A program made the position numbers and the translations under genes. Positions 1 through 6,464 of a stretch of 19,812 nt of DNA are shown one piece after another (the first letter of the stretch is position 1; each line of letters begins with the position of its first letter). Origin of the DNA: Methylorubrum extorquens (GTDB lineage Bacteria; Pseudomonadota; Alphaproteobacteria; Rhizobiales; Beijerinckiaceae); NCBI GenBank assembly GCA_019695455.1, contig JAEUAC010000210.1, positions 1 to 19,812 on the forward strand, given 5' to 3'. Under the pieces are notes generated by a model. It was not told the origin of the DNA. It saw nothing but the letters and a program-made list of their open reading frames with translations, and did no database searches.

Positions 1-1922
1 CGGCCGGCGCGCTCGAGCCGGCCGGCTTCGCGGCCGCGCGCCGGGCGGACACGCGCGCCCTCCCCTTCGAACCGGCGCGCTACGCGACCATCACGGACCT
101 CGCGATCCTGGAGCGCTGGATCGCGGCCGCGGGCGAGCACGGCACCGTGGCGGTCTCGCTCGAGCGCGACGGGATCGACCCGATGACGTCCGGCCTCGTT
201 GGCATCGCGCTCGCGGCCGAGCCGAACCTCGCCGCCTACGTGCCTCTGCGTCACCGGGCGGAGGGCGAAACCCTCTTCGGCGACGGGCTCGCGCCGAACC
301 AGCTCGCCGAGGCCGACGTGCTCGCCCGCCTGAAGCCGCTCCTCGAGGACCCGGCCGTCCTGAAGGTCGCCCAGGACGCGAAGGCCGACTGGCTGTCGCT
401 GCACCGGCGCGGCATCGACGTCGCGCCGCTCGACGACACGATGCTCCTCTCCTACGCGCTGGACGTCGGGCGGCCGAACCTCTCCGGCCACGCGCTGGCG
501 GCGCTCGCGAAGACCTATCTCGGCCACGAGCCCGTGACTCTGGAGAGCGTGGCCGGCAAGGGCCGCAAGGCCATCGGCTTCGACGGCGCGTCGCCCGAGG
601 CCGCGACCGCCTACGCGGCCGAGAAGGCCGACATCGCGATCCGGCTCTGGCGGGTGCTGCGGCCCCGCCTCGCGCCCGAGCGCAAGGCCACGGTCTACGA
701 GACGCTGGAACGGCCCATGACGGCGACGCTCGCCCGCATGGAGGAGCGCGGCATCCTCATCGACCGGGACATCCTGTCCCGCATGTCCGGCGAGTTCGCC
801 CAGACGATCGCGCGGGTCGAGGACGAGGTGTTCGCCATCGCGGGCGAGCGCTTCACCATCGGCTCGCCGAAGCAGCTCGCCGACATGCTGTTCGGCAAGT
901 TCGGGCTCGCGGGCGCGCGCAAGACGGCGACGGGCCAGTGGTCGACGGGCGCGCGCCTCCTCGAGGACCTGGCCGAGACCTCCGACCATCCGCTGCCGCG
1001 CAAGGTGCTGGAATGGCGCCAGCTCACGAAGCTGAAGGGCTACACGGACGCGCTGCCGACCTACGTCAACGCCGAGACCGGCCGGGTGCACACGTCCTAC
1101 TCGCTCGCCGCCACCACGACGGGCCGCCTCTCCTCGACCGAGCCGAACCTGCAGAACATCCCGATCCGGACGGCGGAGGGGCGCAAGATCCGCACGGCCT
1201 TCATCCCGGCGCCGGGCCACAAGCTCGTCTCGGCCGACTACTCGCAGATCGAGCTCCGGCTCCTCGCCGACATCGCCGACATCCCGCAGCTCAAGGCCGC
1301 CTTCGCGGAGGGCCAGGACATCCACGCGACGACCGCCTCCGAGATGTTCGGCGTGCCCGTCCAGGGCATGCCGGCCGAGATCCGCCGGCGCGCCAAGGCC
1401 ATCAACTTCGGCATCGTCTACGGCATCTCGGCCTTCGGGCTGGCGAACCAGCTCGGCATCCCGCGCGACGAGGCCGGCCAGTACATCCGCACCTATTTCG
1501 AGCGCTTCCCGGGCATCCGGGACTACATGGACAAGACGAAGCGGCAGGTGCGCGAGCACGGCGCCGTCGAGACCCTGTTCGGCCGCGCCTGCCACTACCC
1601 CGACATCTCGGCCGGCAACGCCTCCGTGCGGGCGGCCGTCGAGCGGCAGGCGATCAACGCGCCCATCCAGGGCACGGCCGCCGACGTGATCCGCCGCGCC
1701 ATGATCCGCATGGACGCCGCGCTCGCCGACGCGAAGCTCTCCGCCCGGATGCTGCTGCAGGTGCACGACGAGCTCGTCTTCGAGGTGCCGGACGACGAGG
1801 TCGAGGACACGCTGCCGGTCGTCACGCGCGTCATGGAGGAGGCGCCCTTCCCGGCCGTGACGCTCGACGTCCCGCTCGCCGTGGACGCCCGGGCCGGCAC
1901 GAACTGGGACGCCGCGCATTGA
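1..1922 (+). CDS. polA: DNA polymerase I, C-terminal part (3'-5' exonuclease-like and polymerase domains)
   Basis: This is the C-terminal ~639 residues of DNA polymerase I, which fills gaps and removes primers in replication and repair. The frame is open from base 3, so the gene enters from the left and its 5'-nuclease domain lies outside. All family A polymerase motifs are seen: motif A DYSQIELR (about 1236-1259), the O-helix RRAKAINFG followed by YG (about 1383-1427) and motif C HDE (about 1764-1772). Phe of NFG matches the E. coli F762 position. The exonuclease-like domain is present, but by eye alignment the D355-equivalent is Ser (156-158) and the D501-equivalent is Lys (624-626). E357 (162-164), D424 (387-389) and Y497 (612-614) equivalents are kept. 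Proofreading is therefore probably lost while polymerase activity is intact. The stop is TGA at 1920-1922. The family call is certain; the exonuclease inference is moderately strong. Confidence 0.97.
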   Translation, partial: AGALEPAGFAAARRADTRALPFEPARYATITDLAILERWIAAAGEHGTVAVSLERDGIDPMTSGLVGIALAAEPNLAAYVPLRHRAEGETLFGDGLAPNQLAEADVLARLKPLLEDPAVLKVAQDAKADWLSLHRRGIDVAPLDDTMLLSYALDVGRPNLSGHALAALAKTYLGHEPVTLESVAGKGRKAIGFDGASPEAATAYAAEKADIAIRLWRVLRPRLAPERKATVYETLERPMTATLARMEERGILIDRDILSRMSGEFAQTIARVEDEVFAIAGERFTIGSPKQLADMLFGKFGLAGARKTATGQWSTGARLLEDLAETSDHPLPRKVLEWRQLTKLKGYTDALPTYVNAETGRVHTSYSLAATTTGRLSSTEPNLQNIPIRTAEGRKIRTAFIPAPGHKLVSADYSQIELRLLADIADIPQLKAAFAEGQDIHATTASEMFGVPVQGMPAEIRRRAKAINFGIVYGISAFGLANQLGIPRDEAGQYIRTYFERFPGIRDYMDKTKRQVREHGAVETLFGRACHYPDISAGNASVRAAVERQAINAPIQGTAADVIRRAMIRMDAALADAKLSARMLLQVHDELVFEVPDDEVEDTLPVVTRVMEEAPFPAVTLDVPLAVDARAGTNWDAAH

Positions 1923-1943
1923 GCGGTGAAGACGACGCCGTGC

Positions 1944-1978
1944 GGGGCGCTCGCGTCACGCCTTGACGCGAGCTCCCC
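1944..1978. terminator. Hairpin terminator between convergent polA and phosphatase genes
   Basis: A perfect 10-bp inverted repeat (GCTCGCGTCA at 1949-1958 and its complement at 1964-1973) surrounds a 5-nt loop. Beyond a single mismatch it extends by four more G-C pairs (1944-1947 with 1975-1978). It starts 21 nt after the polA stop and lies before the stop of the convergent phosphatase gene, so it could end both transcripts. There is no clear T-tract, which is common in high-GC genomes. Confidence 0.6.
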
Positions 1979-2028
1979 GGGCTGCAGCAGGCGGCGGGGT
2001 CTCGACGACGACGGACGAGCCTTCCGGG

Positions 2029-2601
2029 TCACGGCGTCCAGCGGCCGACCACGTCGAAGCCGGTGACGCTCGGGCGCAGCACCACCACCTCGCCCTGGGC
2101 CGGGGAGAGCCCCGTCAGGGCGGTCACGTTCACCTGGTGGGTCACGAGCGCCAGGACGCCCTGGCGGCGCGCCCATCCGGCGACGGTCCGGCGGACGGCC
2201 TGCGTCTGGGCCGGCTCGTCGCGGCGGTCGCCGAAAAAGGAATCGAGCGCCGAATCGGGCACCGTCGGCCGGTCCGGGAAGGCGAGCCGGGCGGTGTCGA
2301 GCGCCCGGCACCAGCGGCTCGACCGCACCTCGGTGACCAGCACGCCCGCCTCGCGCAGGGCCCGGCCGAGCGCCGCCGCCTGCTCGCGCCCCCTGTCGCC
2401 GAGATTGCGCTGGGTGGCGCAATCGCCGAGCCGGAAGGCGGACGGATCGCCCGTCCCGGGCGCGTCCGCGTGCCGGATCAGGGCGACCGTCCCGCCGTCC
2501 TGCAGGGCGTCGAGGGCGGCCGCGGACGGCCCGGTCTGGGCCGCGGCACCCGCGCCCGCGAGGGCGAGGGCGGCCGCGAGAAGCAGGCGACGATGCAGCA
2601 T
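2029..2601 (-). CDS. Secreted histidine phosphatase (phosphoglycerate-mutase-like) family protein
   Basis: This 190-residue protein belongs to the histidine phosphatase superfamily. Residues 1-21 form a signal peptide (MLHRR, a Leu/Ala-rich core, then an Ala-rich cleavage region), so it should be exported. The catalytic core begins with LIRHAD at 41-46, a variant of the usual RHG box carrying the phospho-accepting His. SSRWCRA follows at 94-100, where a conserved Arg is expected, and VTHQVN at 153-158 has the second catalytic His. The RHA form, with DCATQRNL after it, is typical of a bacterial periplasmic subgroup of unknown substrate. The ATG at 2601 was chosen because it gives the signal peptide; the frame stays open upstream but only through non-homologous sequence. 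It is convergent with polA and lies 134 nt downstream of yghU, with hairpins between. Confidence 0.85.
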   Translation of the reverse strand: MLHRRLLLAAALALAGAGAAAQTGPSAAALDALQDGGTVALIRHADAPGTGDPSAFRLGDCATQRNLGDRGREQAAALGRALREAGVLVTEVRSSRWCRALDTARLAFPDRPTVPDSALDSFFGDRRDEPAQTQAVRRTVAGWARRQGVLALVTHQVNVTALTGLSPAQGEVVVLRPSVTGFDVVGRWTP

Positions 2602-2641
2602 GAGATCCGGCCCCGGTCGCGACCCACGCCGCCTCCCTGGA

Positions 2642-2663
2642 GCCGGATCATGCCCGATCCGGC
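2642..2663. repeat. Short inverted repeat in the yghU-phosphatase gap
   Basis: GCCGGATC (2642-2649) and GATCCGGC (2656-2663) form a perfect 8-bp stem with a 6-nt loop. It lies about 40 nt upstream of the phosphatase start on the minus strand. It could be a transcript hairpin or an operator, and no function can be assigned. Confidence 0.35.
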
Positions 2664-2676
2664 GACCCTCCGGTAT

Positions 2677-2727
2677 GCCCGATCGGCCCGCCGCCCGGTC
2701 GCGCGTGTCGCACCCGGCCGATCGGGC
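2677..2727 (-). terminator. Probable terminator hairpin downstream of yghU
   Basis: A perfect 12-bp inverted repeat, GCCCGATCGGCC (2677-2688) and GGCCGATCGGGC (2716-2727), encloses a 27-nt GC-rich loop. On the minus strand it begins 8 nt after the yghU stop codon, the expected place for a terminator. There is no T-run, and the loop is longer than usual. Confidence 0.45.
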
Positions 2728-2735
2728 GCGGCGGC

Positions 2736-3602
2736 TCAGCCGGCGAGCTTGTCCTGCGTCCGCGTGTCGAAATCGGACGCGTCGTGGCGCTCGAGGAGCT
2801 GTTCGGAGGGCGCGCCGACCGTGCGGTTGACCATGCGGCCGCGACGCACGGCCGGGCGCTCGCCGATGGCGTCCGCCCAGCGCCGGACGTGGGTGTAGTC
2901 CTGCACCTGCAGGAACTCGCCCGCGTCGTAGATGAGTCCCTTGGCCATCGCGCCGTACCAGGGCCAGGTCGCCATGTCGGCGATCGTGTAGTCCGGCCCG
3001 GCCAGGTACTCGCTCTCGGCGAGCCGCCGGTCGAGCACGTCCATCTGGCGCTTGGCCTCCATGGCGAAGCGGTCGATGGCGTATTCGATCTTCACGGGCG
3101 CATAGGCGTAGAAATGGCCGAAGCCGCCGCCGAGATACGGCGCCGAGCCCATCTGCCAGAAGAGCCAGGACAGGCATTCGGCCCGGGCCGCCGGCTCCGT
3201 CGGCAGGAAGGCGCCGAAGCTCTCGGCGAGATGGACGAGGATCGCGCCGGATTCGAACACCCGGACCGGCGTCGGGCCCCTCCGGTCGACCAGAGCGGGG
3301 ATCTTCGAGTTCGGGTTCGCGCCGACGAAGCCCGAGCCGAACTGGTCGCCCTCCATGATGCGGATCAGCCACGCGTCGTATTCCGCCCCCGCATGGCCGG
3401 CGGCCAGGAGCTCCTCGAGCAGGATTGTGACCTTCTGGCCGTTCGGCGTGCCCTGCGAATAGAGCTGGAGCGGGTGGCGGCCGACCGGCAGCTCCTTGTC
3501 GTGCGTCGGCCCGGCCACGGGCCGGTTGATGTTCGCGAAGCGTCCGGTCGCGGGCTTGGGCGTCCAGATCGCGGGCGGCGTGTAGGCGGGCGTGTCGCTC
3601 AT
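2736..3602 (-). CDS. yghU: Glutathione-dependent disulfide-bond oxidoreductase (GST family, YghU type)
   Basis: This is a Nu-class glutathione S-transferase-like enzyme that binds two glutathiones and reduces disulfide bonds in the cytoplasm. It has 288 residues, the length I recall for E. coli YghU, and I recognise the family along its whole length. The N-terminal extension has FANINRPVAGPTHDKELPVG at 22-41. The thioredoxin-like domain has LYSQGTPNGQKV (48-58), NPNSKIPAL (97-105) and FESGAIL (116-122). The helical domain has GGGFGHFY (158-165), APVKIEYAI (168-176) and YTIADMA (205-211). The end carries ERHDASDF (271-278). The ATG at 3602 is preceded by GGGGAG about 9 nt upstream. It is transcribed alone after the glycosyltransferase unit and followed by a strong hairpin. 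Nothing looks truncated. Confidence 0.96.
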   Translation of the reverse strand: MSDTPAYTPPAIWTPKPATGRFANINRPVAGPTHDKELPVGRHPLQLYSQGTPNGQKVTILLEELLAAGHAGAEYDAWLIRIMEGDQFGSGFVGANPNSKIPALVDRRGPTPVRVFESGAILVHLAESFGAFLPTEPAARAECLSWLFWQMGSAPYLGGGFGHFYAYAPVKIEYAIDRFAMEAKRQMDVLDRRLAESEYLAGPDYTIADMATWPWYGAMAKGLIYDAGEFLQVQDYTHVRRWADAIGERPAVRRGRMVNRTVGAPSEQLLERHDASDFDTRTQDKLAG

Positions 3603-3721
3603 GGTGGGATCTCCCCCGGTCGATGACGCCCCCCTAGCCCGGATGGCGCCCCGAGCCCATGCGGCCGACGCAACGCCGCCCGGCCCGCGCCTCGCTCCTC
3701 GGACGCGCGCGTCCGCCCGGT

Positions 3722-3736
3722 CCGCGGTCGCCGCGG
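3722..3736 (-). terminator. Small hairpin directly after the glycosyltransferase stop
   Basis: CCGCGG-TCG-CCGCGG forms a 6-bp stem with a 3-nt loop, touching the stop codon at 3737-3739. A second perfect palindrome, GGACGCGCGCGTCC (3701-3714), follows on the minus strand. Together they may end the SDR-glycosyltransferase transcript. The rest of the 134-nt gap must hold the yghU promoter, but I see no convincing -35/-10 pair there. Confidence 0.3.
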
Positions 3737-4705
3737 TCAGCCCGCGTCCTCCGGCTCGGTCGGGCCGACGAGGAGGATGCGCAGCAGCAGGCGCGTGGCG
3801 CGGGCCTGCGCGGCGGCCTCCGCCGGATCGGCGGGATCGCTCCAGAGCGCGTCCAGGCCGGATCCGGGGCCGCTCGCCGCGAGCGCGTCGCGGAGCCGGG
3901 CCGGGCCGCTCGGCTCGTCGCCCGGCCGGTCGCCCGCCGCGTGCAGGATGTCGGAGACCGCCTGCCAGGCCATGCGGCGGCGGAACCAGTCCGGCGTCAG
4001 CCGCTCGGCATGGACGTGGTGGCGGACCCGCATGGCGGGCTCGTAGAGCGTGGGATGCCCGAGGGCCGCGAGCGCCTCGACGGGAACGAGGTCCTCGTTG
4101 GTGGACAGGAGGCGGCCGCGCCGCCCCAGCCATTCGGGGAAGCCGCCGACCGAGCGGAGGAGGTCGGCGCGGAACGCCATGTTGGCGCCGATGATCCATT
4201 CGCCCGGCCCGAGGACGCGCGTCTCGCCGCCCCAGTCGAGGATGGACAGGTAGTCGTCCGCCCAGTCCGGCAGCCAGCCGGGCCGGCGGACCGGCCAGAT
4301 CGGCACGACCGGCCCGCCGATCGCCCCGGCCTCGGGATGCGCGGCGAGCCCAGCGACCAGCGCCTGCGCCCAGCCCGGATCGGGCGGGGCGTCGTCGTCC
4401 AGGACGGCGACGACCTCGCCCCGGGCCTCCGCGATCCCGAGGTTGCGGCAGCGCGAGGCGCCGGGCTGCGCCTCGGGGATCACGTCCCAGTCGCAGACGA
4501 GCCCCGCCTCGCCCAGGATCGCGTCGAGCGGTTCCGGCGCGGCCGAGTTGTCGACGACGATGACCTCCAGGCGGCCCGGATCGAGCGTCTGGCGGGCGAG
4601 CGCCGCCGCGACCTCGGCCAGGAGGCCGTAGCGGTCGCGCGTCGGGATCACGACGGAGAGGAAGCCGGCCGGCGGGACCGCCGCTCCCCGCCGGCCGCCC
4701 CTCAT
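3737..4705 (-). CDS. Glycosyltransferase family 2 protein
   Basis: This is a 322-residue GT-A fold glycosyltransferase that would transfer a sugar from a nucleotide-sugar donor to an unknown acceptor. The start of the domain is clear: LSVVIPTRDR at 16-25, then IVVDNS at 49-54. PGASRCRNLG (81-90) and the metal-binding LDDDAPPDPGW (102-112, with DDD at 103-105) follow. GEWIIGANMAFR (168-179) precedes NED at 203-205, the likely catalytic-base region. The C-terminal ~70 residues are Ala/Asp-rich and not recognisable. No membrane segment is apparent. The ATG at 4705 overlaps the SDR stop as ATGA, so translation is probably coupled. No other polysaccharide genes are nearby, so neither donor nor acceptor can be inferred. 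Confidence 0.9.
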   Translation of the reverse strand: MRGGRRGAAVPPAGFLSVVIPTRDRYGLLAEVAAALARQTLDPGRLEVIVVDNSAAPEPLDAILGEAGLVCDWDVIPEAQPGASRCRNLGIAEARGEVVAVLDDDAPPDPGWAQALVAGLAAHPEAGAIGGPVVPIWPVRRPGWLPDWADDYLSILDWGGETRVLGPGEWIIGANMAFRADLLRSVGGFPEWLGRRGRLLSTNEDLVPVEALAALGHPTLYEPAMRVRHHVHAERLTPDWFRRRMAWQAVSDILHAAGDRPGDEPSGPARLRDALAASGPGSGLDALWSDPADPAEAAAQARATRLLLRILLVGPTEPEDAG

Positions 4706-5478
4706 CCCTGCAGCTTCATGGCGAGGCGGCGGACGAGCTGCCGCGGCATGAGCTGCGCGCCGATCGCGCCGAGCCGGTTGCGGGCGCCCGTCACGACGAT
4801 GGCGCGGCCGGCCTCGTGCCCGGCGATCCCCTCCTCGGCGACCGCGCGGGCGTCCATGGCGCCCTCGAACATCTTCGACTTCTCGAGGTCGGCGCGCTTC
4901 GTGAACTCGGTCGCGGTCGGGCCGGGGCAGAGCGCCGTCACGACCACGCCGTGCGGCCGCGCCTCCTCGTGCAGGGCCTCGGAGAGCGACAGCACGTAGG
5001 CCTTCGTGGCCGCGTAGACGCCCATGAAGGGGATCGCCTGGAAGGCGGCCGTCGAGGCCACGTTGACGATGCCCCCGCTCCGGCGGCCGAGCATGTCCGG
5101 CAGGACGAGCCGGCAGAGCCGCGTGAGCGTGGTCACGTTCAGCTCCACCATGGCGGCCTGGTCCGCGTAGGGCATGGTGGCGAAGCGGCCGCGCAGGCCG
5201 AACCCCGCGTTGTTGACGAGCGTGCCGATCGCGAGGCCCTCGGCCGCGACCGCCGCCAGCAGGGTCTCGGCGCCCTCGGGCCGCTCGAGGTCGACCGTGA
5301 CGGTCGCGATCCTGATCGACGGGTGGGCCGCCGCGAGCTCGGCCTTCAGCGCGTCCAGCCTGTCCGTCCGACGGGCGGTCAGCACCAGGTCCCGGCCCTT
5401 GCCGGCGTAGATGCGGGCGATCTCGAGCCCGATCCCGCTCGACGCTCCCGTCACGACGACGCAGCCTTGTGGTGTCAC
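4702..5478 (-). CDS. Short-chain dehydrogenase/reductase (SDR), NAD(P)-dependent
   Basis: This classical SDR oxidoreductase has 258 residues. The Rossmann glycine motif TGASSGIG is at 10-17, NNAG at 89-92, the conserved Asn at 114, the catalytic Ser at 142 (in NVASTAAF), and YAATK with Tyr155 and Lys159. CPGPTATEF (184-192) is the usual substrate-loop segment. The set VNVASTAAF plus YAATKAYVLS resembles the DltE/YqjQ-like group of undefined substrates. I chose the GTG at 5478, with GGAAG about 11 nt upstream, because it puts the glycine motif at the normal distance. A farther ATG would run into the divergent gene's start and add unconserved sequence. It overlaps the glycosyltransferase start by 4 nt, suggesting a two-gene operon. 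Confidence 0.92.
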   Translation of the reverse strand: MTPQGCVVVTGASSGIGLEIARIYAGKGRDLVLTARRTDRLDALKAELAAAHPSIRIATVTVDLERPEGAETLLAAVAAEGLAIGTLVNNAGFGLRGRFATMPYADQAAMVELNVTTLTRLCRLVLPDMLGRRSGGIVNVASTAAFQAIPFMGVYAATKAYVLSLSEALHEEARPHGVVVTALCPGPTATEFTKRADLEKSKMFEGAMDARAVAEEGIAGHEAGRAIVVTGARNRLGAIGAQLMPRQLVRRLAMKLQG

Positions 5479-5489
5479 GCCCGCACTCG

Positions 5490-5535
5490 CTTCCGGCCCA
5501 GCATGGGATATGCGTAGCCGGGACGGGGCCGGAAG
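5490..5535. promoter_or_regulatory. Inverted repeat in the divergent SDR / reductase promoter region
   Basis: CTTCCGGCCC (5490-5499) and its perfect complement GGGCCGGAAG (5526-5535) flank a 26-nt spacer in the 70-nt gap between two divergent genes. Read outward, both genes get nearly the same leader: GGGCCGGAAG followed by CGAG before the SDR GTG, and by GCGAG before the AGGAGA of the reductase. The repeat could be an operator over a shared divergent promoter, or two copies of a ribosome-binding leader. No convincing -35/-10 boxes were found between the arms. Confidence 0.45.
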
Positions 5536-5548
5536 GCGAGGAGACGAC

Positions 5549-6442
5549 ATGGCGGACGTGGCGGTGATCGGGTCGGGCGGGATCGGCGGCATCCTGGCCG
5601 CCGAACTCGCGAGGGCCGGGCGGGACGTCGTCGTCTGCGTCCGCACGCCCTTCGAGACCCTGAGCGTCGAGCACAAGGGCGAGACCCGCACGGCCCCCGT
5701 GACGATCGCGACCGAGCCCGGCGCCGCGGGGCCCGTGCCCGTCGTGCTCGTCACGACCAAGGCGCAGGACACGGCCTCCGCCGCGCCCTGGTTCGGCGCG
5801 CTGGTCGGGCCGGGGACGATCGTCGTGGTCGTGCAGAACGGGATCGACCAGGAGACGCGGGTCGCGGGCCTGCCGGACGGCACGCGGGTCGTGCCCGCCA
5901 TCATCTACTGCTCCGTCGAGCGGACGGCGCCCGGGCGCATCGTCCACCATGCGAGCGCGAAGCTCGTCGTGCCGGCATCGGAGCCGGGCGCGGCGGTCGT
6001 CGCGCTCTTCGAGGGCACGATGTTCGAGGTCGTGCAGGATCCGGCCTTCCGCACGGCGGCGTGGCGCAAGCTCCTGTCGAACGTCGCCGCCAACGCGATC
6101 ACGTCGCTCACGCTGCGGCGCGTGCGCGTCTTCGCCGACGATCGCGTGCGGGCGCTCGCGAAGGGGCTCCTCGCCGAGGCGGCGTCCGTGGCCCGGGCGG
6201 ACGGCGCCGACATCACGGATGCGGACGTGGACGGCGTCGTCGCCAACATGGGCCGGCTCAACCCGGACGGCGGCACCTCCATGCTCTACGACCGCCTCGC
6301 CGGGCGCCCGCTCGAGCACGACTACATCACGGGCGCCGTGGTGGCGGCGGCGGAGCGGCACGGCGTCGAGGCGCCCCTCAACCGGGCGATCTACGCGCTC
6401 CTCGGCGCGGCGAGCGGCGGCCGGCTCGACGGCTCGCGCTGA
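5549..6442 (+). CDS. Ketopantoate reductase family (2-dehydropantoate 2-reductase-like) oxidoreductase
   Basis: This 297-residue NADPH-dependent reductase of the PanE/ApbA family would reduce ketopantoate to pantoate (coenzyme A pathway) if it is the true enzyme. The N-terminal Rossmann motif is IGSGGIGG at 7-14. VQNGID at 95-100 holds the conserved Asn97. WRKLLSNVAANAITSL at 172-187 has the catalytic Lys174. GTSMLYDRLAGRP at 242-254 and LEHDYITG at 255-262 carry the conserved Glu256. The ATG at 5549 has an AGGAGA ribosome site 5 nt upstream. Length and all key residues are intact. The family has many paralogues acting on other 2-oxo acids, and no panB or panC is nearby, so I leave the symbol blank. 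It is divergent from the SDR gene and convergent with the kinase operon. Confidence 0.9.
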   Translation: MADVAVIGSGGIGGILAAELARAGRDVVVCVRTPFETLSVEHKGETRTAPVTIATEPGAAGPVPVVLVTTKAQDTASAAPWFGALVGPGTIVVVVQNGIDQETRVAGLPDGTRVVPAIIYCSVERTAPGRIVHHASAKLVVPASEPGAAVVALFEGTMFEVVQDPAFRTAAWRKLLSNVAANAITSLTLRRVRVFADDRVRALAKGLLAEAASVARADGADITDADVDGVVANMGRLNPDGGTSMLYDRLAGRPLEHDYITGAVVAAAERHGVEAPLNRAIYALLGAASGGRLDGSR

Positions 6443-6464
6443 GGCGGGAGGCGGCCCGCCCTCA
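6440..6464. terminator. Compact bidirectional terminator hairpin between convergent stops
   Basis: GGCGGG (6443-6448) and CCCGCC (6455-6460) form a 6-bp stem with a 6-nt loop that fills the 19-nt gap between two convergent genes. With one bulged C (6461), the two stop codons themselves (TGA at 6440-6442, TCA at 6462-6464) extend the stem by 3 bp. No T-tract is present. Confidence 0.4.

Noticed and set aside
3737..6361. Open frame of 874 codons that appears to fuse other sequence to the glycosyltransferase
   Set aside because: Only the last 322 codons match a glycosyltransferase. The upstream part is the shadow of the SDR and reductase genes, and the ATG at 4705 overlapping the SDR stop is the natural start.
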